NCBI RefSeq assembly: GCF_000718985.1
Contig: NZ_JODL01000002.1
Coordinates: forward strand, 313,253 to 377,252
Length of the DNA stretch: 64,000 bases
From: Streptomyces megasporus
GTDB taxonomy: Bacteria; Actinomycetota; Actinomycetes; Streptomycetales; Streptomycetaceae
Direction: 5' to 3'
The position numbers and the translations under genes are program-made. A model generated the notes under the pieces. It was given only the letters and a program-made list of their open reading frames with translations, made no database searches and was not told the DNA's origin. How positions within the stretch are numbered: position 1 is the first letter of the stretch; every line of letters starts with the position of its first letter. Of the stretch, positions 1-8,931 are shown piece after piece.

Positions 1-822
1 TACCGCGGCGAGACGAAACTCCCCGGCGACCTCGCGATCGCCCTGGAGGTCGGCTCCTCCCGCACCGGCGCCGTCGGCTCGGTCGTCGACCGGCTGGGCA
101 TGCGCTGGGCCCCGGCGGTGCTGCGCCTGATGGGGCCGGAGCGCGTCGACCGCACCCGCCGCCGGATCAGCATGGCGGGCAACCCGGGCGGCCTGACCAT
201 CGACCGCTACGCGGCCCGCCGCGCCGTCTACGGCTTCCTGGGCTTCTTCGGCGCCCTGGTGATGCTGGCCGACGGGCAGCCGATCCCGGCCGTCCTGCTG
301 GTCGCCTTCGGCCTCTTCTGGGCCGAGGTCGGCCTGTGGGTCGCCGTCCGCAAGCGCCGGGAGGACATCGAACGCACCCTCCCCGACTTCCTGGACGTCC
401 TCGCGGTCGTCGTCAGCGCCGGACTCGGCTTCCGCCAGGCCCTGGAGCGGGTGGCGGAACGGTACGAGGGGCCCTGGGCGGACGAGCTGCGCATCACCCT
501 GCGTCAGATGGACATGGGCGTCAGCCGCCGTCAGGCCTTCGACGAGCTGCGCAGGCGCAACGACTCCGAGCAGGTCGCGATGTTCGTCACCACGCTCCAG
601 CAGGGCGAGGAACTGGGCGCCCCCATCGTCGACACCCTGATCTCCATCGCGAACGACATGCGGCGCGCCGACGCGCAGAACGCCCGACGCCGGGCGGCGA
701 AGGCCGTCCCCAAGGCCACCATGATCGTCACCACCTTCATGGTGCCGGCGACCATCATCCTGATGGCCGCCGGCCTCCTCCTCGGCTCCGGAACCGACTT
801 CGGCTCCTTTGCGGGGGAGTAG
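1..822 (+). CDS. Type II secretion F-family (TadC-like) membrane protein, 5' end outside window
   Basis: The frame is open from base 1 to a TAG at 820-822, so the gene begins upstream of the window. An ATG at position 100 lies in the same frame but the preceding codons read as coding. The protein has membrane segments near the middle (a hydrophobic stretch after RRAVYGFLGFF) and at the C-terminus (TMIVTTFMVPATIILMAAGL). Between them is the amphipathic domain typical of GspF/TadC proteins (LPDFLDVLAVVVSAGLGFRQ and FVTTLQQGEELG). TadC is an inner-membrane platform protein for Tad/Flp pilus assembly. The pilin-like, TadE/G-like and prepilin peptidase genes that follow agree with that role. Confidence 0.85.
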   Translation, partial: YRGETKLPGDLAIALEVGSSRTGAVGSVVDRLGMRWAPAVLRLMGPERVDRTRRRISMAGNPGGLTIDRYAARRAVYGFLGFFGALVMLADGQPIPAVLLVAFGLFWAEVGLWVAVRKRREDIERTLPDFLDVLAVVVSAGLGFRQALERVAERYEGPWADELRITLRQMDMGVSRRQAFDELRRRNDSEQVAMFVTTLQQGEELGAPIVDTLISIANDMRRADAQNARRRAAKAVPKATMIVTTFMVPATIILMAAGLLLGSGTDFGSFAGE

Positions 823-1375
823 GGGGCAAGGGGGAGACGGGGCACGGCGACCACCACACCGAAGCGCCCCACGGTGCCGGACGCATCCGCACACGAAATC
901 CGGGAGCAAACTTCCCATCGCCGCTCAAGTGGCGCTCCAGCACAGGGAGTGCGGAAGGTTTCGAATGCGCCACAGTACTGACTCATGTCTTCGCAACAGC
1001 AATGTGATGTGGCACAGTCAGTACCGGGCCCGGGGGCTTCCCGGGTGGGACGGTTCGGCCTGAGCGGCGGGGAGGCGGAGGTGACGGAGCCGATCGCGTC
1101 TTCGCCGAACCGCATGCCGACAACCGCGGCGCGGCCGGCGCGGCCCGGCCGAACACGGCACGGCGGGGAGAGACCCGCCATGACTGACCGGAACACACCT
1201 CCGAGGGACGGGAATTGGCCCCTGGGCCCCTGGAACGAGTCGGGTACACCCGCGTACGTTTCCCATGCCACCGACAGGACCGGTTGCCCTGAAGCCGGTG
1301 ACGGGAACGGTGTGGTGGGCACAGAATCGTATGTGTCGGCCGACGCGCGCTCGGCCGGACTCGGAGGGGAACACC
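823..1375. promoter_or_regulatory. Long intergenic region before the pilin gene with a 9-bp inverted repeat
   Basis: About 550 bases separate the TadC-like gene from the pilin. A perfect inverted repeat GTACTGACT (975-983) / AGTCAGTAC (1016-1024) lies in it, with a 32-base spacer. Several open frames cross the region but none has a convincing ribosome site and codon pattern. I read it as the promoter/leader of the pilin transcription unit. The repeat could be an operator or an RNA hairpin. Confidence 0.35.
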
Positions 1376-1609
1376 GTGAGCGACAAACTGTTGAAGACCG
1401 CCGTCAACGCTCGTATCCGCGCTCGCGGTTGGCGGAACACCACGGTCGACGCACTGCGACGCCGCTCGGACGAGGGCCAGTCCGCGGTGGAGTACATGGG
1501 CATCATCGTGGTGGTCGTGGCGATCATCATCGTGATCCTCAACACCAACTTCGGCGACAGGATCTCGGCGGAGATCACCGAGCAGATCGAGAAGATCACC
1601 TCCAGGTGA
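1376..1609 (+). CDS. Flp/TadE-like pilin, small membrane protein
   Basis: This encodes 77 residues. The GTG at 1376 is preceded by CGGAGGGGA at a good distance, which favours it over upstream in-frame starts. The protein has a basic N-terminal part, then EGQSAVEYMGIIVVVVAIIIV, a single hydrophobic segment. The sequence G-Q-S-A-V-E-Y resembles the processing and assembly region of Flp pilins, where a conserved Glu-Tyr follows the prepilin cleavage site. It likely forms the pilus shaft and is cleaved by the prepilin peptidase encoded at 4023. Its stop overlaps the GTG of the next gene, implying translational coupling. Confidence 0.7.
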   Translation: MSDKLLKTAVNARIRARGWRNTTVDALRRRSDEGQSAVEYMGIIVVVVAIIIVILNTNFGDRISAEITEQIEKITSR

Positions 1610-2244
1610 GTCGGGATTCCTCCGAGTCGGGACAGGCCTACCCCATCTACCTGGCGGTGGTGGCGGGCCTGCTCTTCCTCGCGTTCGCGTTCTTCGCGGT
1701 CGGAATGGCCTCGGCGAGCCGCAACGACGCCCAGGGCGCGGCGGACGCCGCCGCGCTGGCCGCCGCACGGGAGGCCAGGGACGGCCTGCGGGACAACCTC
1801 CTGGACCTTTTCGACCCGGATGCCTGGGAAGACCTGCTCGACGGGAGGAGGCTGGGCAGCACGGGCGACCCCTGCGGCAGGGCATCGGAGTTCGCGCGGA
1901 AGAACGGCGCGGAACGGACCTCCTGCGAAAGGGTGTTCTCCCCCACCGGGTTCACGGTCGAGGTGAGGAACACCAAGCCGGTGGGAGACTCGTTGATCCC
2001 CGGCACGGAGCGGCAGTACGCCACGGCCGCCGCCACGGCCGTCATCGAGCCGCGCTGCCGTCTCCGGGAGGCCGAGGACATCGGGATCGGTGAGGAGGAA
2101 GACGGCGCTGAAGAAAAGGACGGCAAGGGACACGAGTTGATCTGTAGAGGGTTCGACGGGCCCGTCGAGATCGACCCCGACCGCCTCACCGACATCCTTC
2201 CGGAGCCGGAAGACCTGTTCTCCGTCCACTTGGCGGACCGGTGA
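1606..2244 (+). CDS. TadE/TadG-like pilus assembly protein
   Basis: This encodes 212 residues from a GTG at 1606 that overlaps the pilin stop (GTGA). The N-terminus is short and polar, followed by a hydrophobic segment (YLAVVAGLLFLAFAFFAVG). Next comes the pattern ASASRNDAQGAADAAALAAA, typical of TadE/TadG minor pilin-like proteins, where small residues follow the membrane anchor. The rest is a soluble, acidic extracytoplasmic domain with four cysteines (near DPCGRA, RTSCER, EPRCRL and LICRGF) that could form disulfides. The charged patch GEEEDGAEEKDGKG looks unstructured. Function is inferred from context and architecture. Confidence 0.65.
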   Translation: MSRDSSESGQAYPIYLAVVAGLLFLAFAFFAVGMASASRNDAQGAADAAALAAAREARDGLRDNLLDLFDPDAWEDLLDGRRLGSTGDPCGRASEFARKNGAERTSCERVFSPTGFTVEVRNTKPVGDSLIPGTERQYATAAATAVIEPRCRLREAEDIGIGEEEDGAEEKDGKGHELICRGFDGPVEIDPDRLTDILPEPEDLFSVHLADR

Positions 2245-2273
2245 GCGAACGACGAGCAGAGGGAACATGATTC

Positions 2274-2864
2274 ATGGGCACACGCGAGATCGGGAAGCTC
2301 CTGCGAGGCGCCGCCGTGGTGACGACGGCGACGCTGGCTCTCACCCTGACTGCGTGCGGCGGGGGAGACGACGAGGCACCGGAAGCAGGCATCTCCTCCC
2401 AGTCGTCGGAGCAGGAGGGGCAGCAGAACGGGGAGAACACCGAGGACAGCGGTTCCGAGGACGGCAAGGCCATAGCGACGATCAACGGCGCGGACGGTGT
2501 GAATGTCATAGTGACCTCGGCGGCCCGTGACCGGGGTGGTTTCGTCACTGTCAAGGGAAGAATCGAAAACACCAGTAACCAGGCGTACCTCTTCGATGGC
2601 TGGGCCACGGGCGACCTGGACTTTTCGGGTAAGGGCGCCTCGGTCGCCGGTATGACATTGGTCGACAAGAAGGGCAAGAAGCGCTACTACATCCTGCGCG
2701 ACACCGACAACAACTGCCTGTGCACGATGTTCCCCGGTGGTCTCGGAGCCGGGAAGACCGCCGACTTCTTCGCCCAGTTCCCCGCCCCGCCGGCGAGCAC
2801 GACCGAGGTCGACCTGCAGGTCCCCACCATGAGCAGCGCCACCGTCCGGATCACCGACAAGTGA
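2274..2864 (+). CDS. Putative secreted lipoprotein
   Basis: This encodes 196 residues with a lipoprotein signal: basic start (MGTREIGKLLRG), hydrophobic core, and the lipobox LTAC followed by GGGDD. A Glu/Gln/Ser-rich linker of about 45 residues precedes a compact C-terminal domain that resembles small beta-sandwich modules but that I cannot assign. AGAGGGAAC just upstream is a ribosome site; the ATG at 2274 is chosen over one at 2267 in another frame. It sits between the TadE/G-like protein and the OmpA-like protein, with 13 bases to the next gene, so the group is probably co-transcribed. A cell-surface role alongside the pilus is inference. Confidence 0.6.
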   Translation: MGTREIGKLLRGAAVVTTATLALTLTACGGGDDEAPEAGISSQSSEQEGQQNGENTEDSGSEDGKAIATINGADGVNVIVTSAARDRGGFVTVKGRIENTSNQAYLFDGWATGDLDFSGKGASVAGMTLVDKKGKKRYYILRDTDNNCLCTMFPGGLGAGKTADFFAQFPAPPASTTEVDLQVPTMSSATVRITDK

Positions 2865-2877
2865 GAGGCGCGCAGCG

Positions 2878-3522
2878 ATGACGATCCGACCGCGCACCCT
2901 CGCGGTGCGGCGCACCGTGGCGGCGAGCGCCGGTGTCCTCCTCGCCGTCGGTGCCCTGACGGCGACGGCGGAGGGGACCGCCCGTGCCGAACCCAGTCCG
3001 AGCGCGCCCCAGGACTTCGCCCCCTCACCGTCTCCTCCGGTGAAGGTGGACCCGAACGCGCCCGGTCTGATGATGAAGGACGGGGCCACCCTCAAGGAGC
3101 CCAAGGTCCTCGACATCCGCTCCATCGTCGAGGAGGAGAGCGGCGCCGAACGGCGCGAGGACTCCAACAGCCAGACCAAGTTCACCCTCCAGGCCGAGGT
3201 GCTCTTCGGCCGGGACAGTGCCCGACTGAACGCCGACGCGCACGCCCGCATCCAGGACATCGCCGCGGAGATCGACAAGCAGGGCGCCGCGGAGGTCAAC
3301 GTCTTCGGGTTCACCGACGACCTGGGCTCCTACGAGCACGGGGAGAAGCTCTCCAAGGAGCGCGCCGAGGCCGTCCACCGGCAGTTGTTGAAGGAGCTCT
3401 CCTCCGAGGTCACCTTCAACATCCGCGGCTACAGCGAGGATTACCCGATCGCCGACAACTCCACCGAGGAAGGACGGAAGAAGAACCGTCGCGTGGAGGT
3501 CTCCTTCCCGCGCGGCGACTGA
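2878..3522 (+). CDS. Secreted OmpA-family protein
   Basis: This encodes 214 residues. A signal peptide covers about the first 38 residues and ends near ARAEP. A Pro/Ser-rich spacer follows. From about residue 98 there is an OmpA C-terminal domain: EVLFGRDSARLNADAHARIQ, then VFGFTDDLGSYEHGEKLSKERAEAV, and the end NRRVEVSF. That order matches the peptidoglycan-binding OmpA_C fold, including the conserved Asp in the TDD segment and the Arg in NRRVE. It probably anchors to cell-wall peptidoglycan outside the membrane. In this Tad neighbourhood it may tie the pilus apparatus to the wall, which is inference. Confidence 0.75.
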   Translation: MTIRPRTLAVRRTVAASAGVLLAVGALTATAEGTARAEPSPSAPQDFAPSPSPPVKVDPNAPGLMMKDGATLKEPKVLDIRSIVEEESGAERREDSNSQTKFTLQAEVLFGRDSARLNADAHARIQDIAAEIDKQGAAEVNVFGFTDDLGSYEHGEKLSKERAEAVHRQLLKELSSEVTFNIRGYSEDYPIADNSTEEGRKKNRRVEVSFPRGD

Positions 3523-3544
3523 ACCGCGACCCGGCCCCCTCCGC

Positions 3545-3898
3545 TCACGCCTCCAGCGCGACCCGCACGCCCGGTCGCACTCCCCAGCGCGCCAGGGCGC
3601 CCGCCTCGGCCTCCAGCACATGGCGGGCGCGCGGCCGGGGGAGTCCCAGACGGCCGGGCCGCATGGTCCGCACGGCCAGCACCCGCGACTCGCGGTCGAG
3701 GTAGGCGACGTCGATCGCGAAGCGCATCCGGAAGGTGTGCACACCGCTCGCCGGGGTGAGCAGGAGCGCCCCGTCGACGCCGTCGCGCCCCAGCAGACCG
3801 CGGGTGCGGGTGCGGTAGGACGCGGCGATCTCCACCGGGACGCCGTCCGCGCCCCCCTCGACGCGCAGCGTTCCCCTCCCGTCCCGCAGGCGGCCCAT
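3545..3898 (-). CDS. DUF192 domain protein
   Basis: This encodes 117 residues on the minus strand, convergent with the OmpA-like gene and 22 bases from it. Family features are visible: an N-terminal segment leading to RTRGLLGRDGVDGALLL, then GVHTFRMRFAIDVAYLDRESRVLAV and the C-terminal ARHVLEAEAG motif. The biochemical function of DUF192 proteins is not established. Members often sit beside pilus or secretion genes in Actinobacteria. No signal peptide is evident here. The gene lies head-to-head with the prepilin peptidase, so the two may share a promoter region at 3899-4022. Confidence 0.75.
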   Translation of the reverse strand: MGRLRDGRGTLRVEGGADGVPVEIAASYRTRTRGLLGRDGVDGALLLTPASGVHTFRMRFAIDVAYLDRESRVLAVRTMRPGRLGLPRPRARHVLEAEAGALARWGVRPGVRVALEA

Positions 3899-4022
3899 GG
3901 CGTCCCTCCCGTGGTGTGCCGTGGCGTGGCTCCGGGCGCCGTTCTACCAGAGAGTCACCGGGGGAGGGGAGGCGTGGCGCGAGGCCCGTGCCCCCGGCGG
4001 CCGTCCGCCGTACGCTCACGGC

Positions 4023-4757
4023 GTGCGCCTCACGCTGATCGCCCTCGCCGCCGTCCACGGTGCCGTCGCCGGATCGCTCCTGCCGCGTGCCGCCTACCGG
4101 CTCGCCGTCGAGCCGGGGACGCCGTGGCGCGCGCACTGTCCCGCCGGGCACGCGCTGCCGGGATGGGCGGGACCCGCCCGGTGCGCGGAGTGCGGGAGGG
4201 GACGGGACGGTGGGTACGGGCCGGGTGCCGCGTCGGCGGCCACGGTCACGGCGGTGGTGTGCGCGCTCGTCGCCGCGGCCGTCGGGGGGCGGCCGGAACT
4301 GGTCGTGTGGCTGCTGCTGGCGCCGTTCGCGGTGTTGCTGGCCATGGTGGACCACAGGGTCCACCGGCTGCCGGACGTCGTGACCCTGCCGCTCGCCGCG
4401 GGCGGCGCCGCCTTGCTCGGCGTCGCCGCGCTGCTGCCCGGAGCGGGCGGTAGCTGGCCCCGCGCCCTGCTGGGCGGGGTGGTGCTGGGCGGGGCGTACC
4501 TGGTGCTGTTCCTGGTCAACCCGCGCGGCATGGGCCTCGGGGACGTCAAGTTGGCGCTCCCGGTGGGGGTAGCTCTTGGGTGGTACGGCTGGGGCGCGCT
4601 CCTGACCGGGGCGTTCGCGGGTTTCCTGTTCGGCGCGGTCTACGGGTTGTCGCTGGTCGTCGCGCGTCGGGCGACCCGCAAGGCGGCCATGCCGTTCGGG
4701 CCGTTCATGGTGGCGGGGGCCCTGGTGGGGCTGCTGTCGGGAGGGCTGACCGTGTGA
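4023..4757 (+). CDS. A24-family prepilin peptidase
   Basis: This encodes 244 residues from the GTG at 4023; the frame is open further upstream but the hydrophobic start (VRLTLIALAAVHGAVAGSLLPR) fits a leader peptidase N-terminus. A zinc-type cluster near residues 35-60 (HCPAGH and CAECG) matches the tetracysteine region of type IV prepilin peptidases, with one Cys replaced by His. The two catalytic aspartates are likely in LLAMVDHRVHRLPD and GMGLGDVKL. Several membrane segments run through the rest. It should remove the leader from the Flp-like pilin at 1376 at the cytoplasmic face of the membrane. Confidence 0.85.
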   Translation: MRLTLIALAAVHGAVAGSLLPRAAYRLAVEPGTPWRAHCPAGHALPGWAGPARCAECGRGRDGGYGPGAASAATVTAVVCALVAAAVGGRPELVVWLLLAPFAVLLAMVDHRVHRLPDVVTLPLAAGGAALLGVAALLPGAGGSWPRALLGGVVLGGAYLVLFLVNPRGMGLGDVKLALPVGVALGWYGWGALLTGAFAGFLFGAVYGLSLVVARRATRKAAMPFGPFMVAGALVGLLSGGLTV

Positions 4758-4815
4758 ACCGGCCCGTCGGTGCGCGCGGCACACCCCGGCAGGGGCTATG
4801 GTGGAATCCCCCCCT

Positions 4816-4851
4816 CGGGCCGGTCCGTAACCCCCCCCACGGACCGGCCCG
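4816..4851. terminator. Strong bidirectional hairpin terminator
   Basis: A perfect 13-bp stem (4816-4828 with 4839-4851) encloses a C-rich loop. It lies between the convergent prepilin peptidase and aldo/keto reductase genes, so it can end both transcripts. Confidence 0.75.
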
Positions 4852-4882
4852 CTTTGCGTTCCCCGCCGTTCCCCGTCCTGAC

Positions 4883-4922
4883 ACCCGGACGCCCGGACGC
4901 CCGGACGCCCGGGTGCCCGGAC
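4883..4922. repeat. 8-bp tandem repeat, about four copies
   Basis: CCCGGACG is repeated directly about four times just downstream of the aldo/keto reductase stop codon. It is probably slippage-prone intergenic DNA with no evident coding role. Confidence 0.6.
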
Positions 4923-4940
4923 CGGCGGTGGCCGGGTGGC

Positions 4941-5984
4941 TCAGCTCTCGCTGCTGAGGGCCCAGAGGTTCACTCCGGGAGCCGAGACCGCGTGGGCGTC
5001 GATCTCCGCCAGCTCCTCGTCGGTCAGCTCCGGGCCGTCGAGCGCGGCCACGTTCGCCTCCAGTTGGGCGACGCTGCTCGCGCCGATCAGCGCCGACGTC
5101 ATCCGCCGGTCCCGCAGCACCCAGTTCAACGCGAGCTGGGCCAGGGACTGGCCGCGGCGCTCGGCGACGGCGTTCAGGCCGCGCAGCCGTCCGACCAGCT
5201 CGTCGGTGAGCAGGGCCGGGTCCAGGGAGGTGCCCCGCGTGGCGCGGGAGCCCTCCGGGACGCCGTTCAGGTACTTGTCCGTGAGCAGCCCCTGGGCGAG
5301 GGGGGCGAAGCAGATGCAGCCCATGCCCTCCTCCTCCAGGGTGTCCAGGAGGCCGTCGTCCTCCGTCCAGCGGTTGATCATGGAGTAGGACGGCTGGTGG
5401 ATCAGCGGCCGGACCCCCATGTCGCGCAGGATGCGGGCCGCCTCGCGCGTGCGCCGCGCGCCGTAGGAGGAGATGCCGACGTAGAGCGCCTTGCCCTGCC
5501 GGACGGCGGACGCCAGCGCGCCCATCGTCTCCTCCAGCGGGGTGTCGGGGTCAAAGCGGTGCGAGTAGAAGATGTCGACGTACTCCAGCCCCATCCGCTT
5601 CAGCGAGGCGTCCAGGGAGGACAGCAGGTACTTCCGCGAGCCCCACTCGCCGTAGGGGCCGGGGTGCATCAGATAGCCCGCCTTGGTGGAGACGATCAGC
5701 TCGTCGCGGTGGGAGCGGAAGTCCGCCGCGAGGATCCGGCCGAAGTTCTCCTCGGCGGAGCCGGGCGGCGGGCCGTAGTTGTTGGCCAGGTCGAAGTGGG
5801 TGATGCCCAGGTCGAAGGCGCGGCGCAGGATCGCGCGCTGCGTCTCCAACGGCCGGTCGTCACCGAAGTTGTGCCACAGGCCCAGCGAGATCTCCGGGAG
5901 CTTCAGGCCGCTGTGGCCGGTGCGGCGGTAGCGCATGGTGTCGTAGCGGGAGTCGGCGGCGCGATACGGGTGTGAGTCGTTCAT
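4941..5984 (-). CDS. Aldo/keto reductase, YghZ-like
   Basis: This encodes 347 residues. The start is the ATG at 5984, preceded by AGGGAG on the minus strand; a longer frame to 6167 has no such signal. The protein opens with MRYRRTGHSGLKLPEISLGLW, typical of the subfamily that reduces glyceraldehyde 3-phosphate and methylglyoxal. The TIM-barrel catalytic tetrad is visible: Asp and Tyr in HFDLANNYG, Lys in VSTKAGY, and His in FYSHRFD. The C-terminal LIGASSVAQLEANVAAL is the NADPH-binding end. It is transcribed divergently from the isoprenyl transferase. The substrate is inferred from family only. Confidence 0.85.
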   Translation of the reverse strand: MNDSHPYRAADSRYDTMRYRRTGHSGLKLPEISLGLWHNFGDDRPLETQRAILRRAFDLGITHFDLANNYGPPPGSAEENFGRILAADFRSHRDELIVSTKAGYLMHPGPYGEWGSRKYLLSSLDASLKRMGLEYVDIFYSHRFDPDTPLEETMGALASAVRQGKALYVGISSYGARRTREAARILRDMGVRPLIHQPSYSMINRWTEDDGLLDTLEEEGMGCICFAPLAQGLLTDKYLNGVPEGSRATRGTSLDPALLTDELVGRLRGLNAVAERRGQSLAQLALNWVLRDRRMTSALIGASSVAQLEANVAALDGPELTDEELAEIDAHAVSAPGVNLWALSSES

Positions 5985-6091
5985 GGCTCCCTGCTTATCA
6001 CCGTTCTGTGACGTTCCCGGTTCGTGCGGCAGTGCGAACGCGCAGTAAGGTTCTAAACGCTCGGCACCGGCATGGAGGGGCTGACGAACCG

Positions 6092-6892
6092 ATGCTGCAA
6101 TCTTCCCGGGAACGGACCCGGTGGTATCCCCGTTGGCTGCGCCGGCTGGTCTACAGGCTCTACGCACTGCGGGTGGAGGGCCGCCTCGACCACGAGCAGG
6201 TGCCCAAGCACATCGGCGTCATCCTCGACGGCAACCGCCGCTGGGCGCGGGCCGCGGGCGGCACGACGGAGCAGGGCCACCAGGCGGGGGCCGAGAAGAT
6301 CCGGGAACTGCTCGGGTGGTGCGGCGAGACGGACGTCGAGGTCGTCACCCTGTGGCTGCTGTCCACGGACAACCTCGGCCGGCCCGCCGAGGAACTCGTC
6401 CCGCTGCTGGGCATCATCGAGGACGCCGTGCGGGACCTGGCCGCCGACGGCCGCTGGCGCGTGCACCACGTCGGCACCCTGGACCTGCTGCCCGACCACA
6501 CCCAGCGGGTCCTGAAGGACGCCGAGGAGGCCACCCGGAACAACACGGGGATACTCGTCAACGTCGCGGTCGGCTACGGCGGACGGCAGGAGATCGTCGA
6601 CGCCGTGCGCTCCCTGCTCGCCGAGCGGGCGGCGCAGGGGGCGACCCTGGAGGAGTTGGCGGAGGACCTCGACCTCCAGGACATCGCCGAACACCTGTAC
6701 ACGAGCGGCCAGCCCGACCCGGACCTGGTGATCCGCACCAGCGGCGAACAGCGGCTGTCGGGCTTCATGCTCTGGCAGAGCGCCCATTCGGAGTACTACT
6801 TCTGCGACGTTTTCTGGCCCGCGTTCCGGAAGGTGGACTTCCTGCGCGCGCTGCGGGACTACGCGGCCCGCCACCGCCGTTACGGGGGCTGA
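6092..6892 (+). CDS. uppS: Isoprenyl transferase (cis-prenyl / undecaprenyl diphosphate synthase family)
   Basis: This encodes 266 residues from the ATG at 6092, with GGAGGGG 11 bases upstream. Family signatures run in order: [13 protein letters not shown] (pyrophosphate-binding Asp and Asn), [21 protein letters not shown], and the C-terminal [28 protein letters not shown]. The enzyme condenses isopentenyl diphosphate units with Z stereochemistry to make the lipid carrier for cell-wall precursors or a shorter polyprenyl diphosphate. Actinobacteria often have more than one such gene, so whether this makes the C55 product cannot be told from sequence alone. Confidence 0.9.
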   Translation: MLQSSRERTRWYPRWLRRLVYRLYALRVEGRLDHEQVPKHIGVILDGNRRWARAAGGTTEQGHQAGAEKIRELLGWCGETDVEVVTLWLLSTDNLGRPAEELVPLLGIIEDAVRDLAADGRWRVHHVGTLDLLPDHTQRVLKDAEEATRNNTGILVNVAVGYGGRQEIVDAVRSLLAERAAQGATLEELAEDLDLQDIAEHLYTSGQPDPDLVIRTSGEQRLSGFMLWQSAHSEYYFCDVFWPAFRKVDFLRALRDYAARHRRYGG

Positions 6893-7196
6893 GAGGCCGG
6901 GATTCCTCCCTCCGCGCCCCTTCGCCCCCTCACGCGCTCATCGGTCATCATCCGTTCATCCGACCTACGGCATATGCCATTGCATGGTGTCGGCACGGAC
7001 AGGGAATATCCCCTGCAGGTCGACTCCCGGTCCAGGGAGCAGGCCCCGGGAGGCCCTTTGCACACCACGGACGACCGTGCCCAGGCGCACGGTGTACGCG
7101 GAGGGCCGGTGCCCGGCCCGTGCACGGGCCGGAGCCCGGCCGCATCCCCCGCGACGCCGTCGCACCCCGACCTCTTCCGAGGGGGTAGGTCCATCC
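6893..7196. promoter_or_regulatory. Intergenic region with a 20-bp perfect palindrome
   Basis: About 300 bases lie between the isoprenyl transferase and PhoH genes. They contain the perfect palindrome CCGGCCCGTGCACGGGCCGG at 7113-7132. It could be an operator or a hairpin in the phoH leader. No small gene was convincing here. Confidence 0.35.
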
Positions 7197-8534
7197 GTGG
7201 TGACCAGCACGAAGCGCCGAGACCACGACCGGCGCACCTACGTCATCGACACCAGCGTCCTGCTCGCCGACCCGGCGGCCATGACCCGCTTCGACGAGCA
7301 CGAGGTCGTGCTCCCGGTGGTCGTGGTCACGGAGTTGGAGGCCAAGCGCCACCACCCCGAATTGGGCTACTTCGCCCGCCAAGCGCTGCGGCGGCTGGAC
7401 GAGTACCGGATCCTGCACGGACGGCTGGACGCGCCGATACCGATCGGTGAGCTGGGCGGCACGCTCAGGGTCGAACTGAACCACTCCGACCCGGCCGTCC
7501 TGCCCTCCACCATGCGCGGCGACCACGGCAGGCCGATCGACAACGACTCGCGCATCCTCGCGGTGGCCCGGAACCTCCAGGCCGAGGGGTACGACGTCAC
7601 CGTCGTCTCCAAGGACCTGCCGCTGCGGATCAAGGCGTCCTCCGTCGGTCTCCTGGCCGAGGAGTACCGGGCCGAGTTGGCGATCACCGAATCCGGCTGG
7701 ACGGGCATGGCCGAGCTGACGCTGGCCGCCGAGGACGTGGACGAACTGTTCGCCGCGGAGAGCGTGTACGTGCCCGAGGCCGCGGAGCTGCCCGTGCACA
7801 CCGGCCTGGTCCTGCACTCCGAACGGAGCAGAGCCCTCGGACGGGTGACCCCCGAGGGGCGGATCAGACTGGTGCGTGGGGACCGCGAGGCGTTCGGCAT
7901 CCACGGGCGCAGCGCCGAGCAGCGCGTCGCGCTGGACCTGCTGCTCGACCCGGAGGTGGGCATCGTCTCCATGGGCGGCCGGGCCGGGACGGGCAAGTCG
8001 GCGCTGGCGCTGTGCGCCGGCCTGGAGGCGGTGCTGGAGAAGCGGCAGCACGGCAAGGTGATGGTGTTCCGGCCGCTGTACGCGGTCGGCGGCCAGGATC
8101 TGGGTTACCTGCCGGGTACCGCCGACGAGAAGATGAACCCCTGGGCGCAGGCCGTCTTCGACACCCTCTCGGCGGTGACGACCCGTGAGGTCGTCGAGGA
8201 GATCGTGGCCCGCGACATGCTGGAGGTGCTGCCGCTCACCCACATCCGCGGTCGCTCCCTGCACGACGCGTTCGTGATCGTCGACGAGGCCCAGTCGCTG
8301 GAGCGGAACGTCCTGCTGACGGTGTTGTCGCGGATCGGGCAGAACTCCCGTGTCGTCCTCACCCACGACGTCGCCCAGCGCGACAACCTGCGCGTGGGGC
8401 GGTACGACGGGGTGGCGGCCGTGGTCGAGCGGCTCAAGGGGCACCCGCTCTTCGCGCACATCACCCTGACCCGGTCCGAGCGGTCGCCGATCGCGGCCCT
8501 GGTGACCGAGATGCTGGAGGACGGACGGGTTTAG
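7197..8534 (+). CDS. PhoH-family ATPase with N-terminal PIN domain
   Basis: This encodes 445 residues. Two consecutive GTG codons (7197 and 7200) follow GAGGGGG; the first has better spacing. The N-terminal 140 residues form a PIN ribonuclease-like domain ([43 protein letters not shown]). The C-terminal half is a PhoH P-loop NTPase with Walker [12 protein letters not shown] and Walker [14 protein letters not shown]-PhoH fusions (PhoH2-like) are reported to act as RNA helicases/RNases. The length is normal for the family. It stands alone with its own terminator at 8556-8601. Confidence 0.9.
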   Translation: MVTSTKRRDHDRRTYVIDTSVLLADPAAMTRFDEHEVVLPVVVVTELEAKRHHPELGYFARQALRRLDEYRILHGRLDAPIPIGELGGTLRVELNHSDPAVLPSTMRGDHGRPIDNDSRILAVARNLQAEGYDVTVVSKDLPLRIKASSVGLLAEEYRAELAITESGWTGMAELTLAAEDVDELFAAESVYVPEAAELPVHTGLVLHSERSRALGRVTPEGRIRLVRGDREAFGIHGRSAEQRVALDLLLDPEVGIVSMGGRAGTGKSALALCAGLEAVLEKRQHGKVMVFRPLYAVGGQDLGYLPGTADEKMNPWAQAVFDTLSAVTTREVVEEIVARDMLEVLPLTHIRGRSLHDAFVIVDEAQSLERNVLLTVLSRIGQNSRVVLTHDVAQRDNLRVGRYDGVAAVVERLKGHPLFAHITLTRSERSPIAALVTEMLEDGRV

Positions 8535-8555
8535 GCCGGTTCAGGACCTCTTGAG

Positions 8556-8601
8556 AGGGCCCCGCACGGCGAAACGCAGAAGCGTAGCGGTGCGGGGCCC
8601 T
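8556..8601 (+). terminator. Terminator of the phoH-like gene
   Basis: A 12-bp stem AGGGCCCCGCAC / GTGCGGGGCCCT with a 22-base loop is followed by TTT. It starts 22 bases after the stop codon. Confidence 0.8.
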
Positions 8602-8931
8602 TTCGCGCGTGCTTTTCCACGGAACGGAAGCTCCTGAGGAGGTGTGAGCTTTCCCACGCGCCATGGAATTGCGTCCGTCGTTCCGTTTCCGGCAGGGTGT
8701 GGTTCCTGTCAGGCCCCGCATACGGCACACACGCACCATCCGCACCATCGGGTGTGGGTCCACAAGTCAACAGCAGCGAGTCGTATGCCGCCCGAAGTAC
8801 CACGCGGGATCCCTCCTCGGAGGGACCCGACCGGGCCAGTGCCTCCCGTGACCAGTGCGTGGGGAGGCCCGTGTCAGGGGCACGATTGCGCCCGCGGGGT
8901 CACCTGAGCGGGCAGTGTGGAAGGAAACCGT
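8602..8931 (+). promoter_or_regulatory. Structured 5' leader of the transglycosylase-like gene
   Basis: This 330-base region has no gene. Two strong hairpins are visible: 8806-8828 (GGG AT CCCTCC TC GGAGGG A CCC) and 8841-8868 (GCCTCCC with GGGAGGC). Cell-wall hydrolase genes of Streptomyces often have long regulated leaders, including c-di-AMP (ydaO) riboswitches. I looked for the ydaO landmarks and did not find them, so no riboswitch class is assigned. Confidence 0.35.

Noticed and set aside
1180..1605. Frame beginning at ATG 1180 that runs into the TadE/G-like gene
   Set aside because: It overlaps the pilin in another frame and its translation there is Arg/His/Gly-rich; GTG 1606 is the better start of the TadE/G-like gene.
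8700..8931. A ydaO (c-di-AMP) riboswitch before the transglycosylase-like gene
   Set aside because: The conserved segments of that class, including the CCCGAA..C-G-CAG.TAACC region, are not present.
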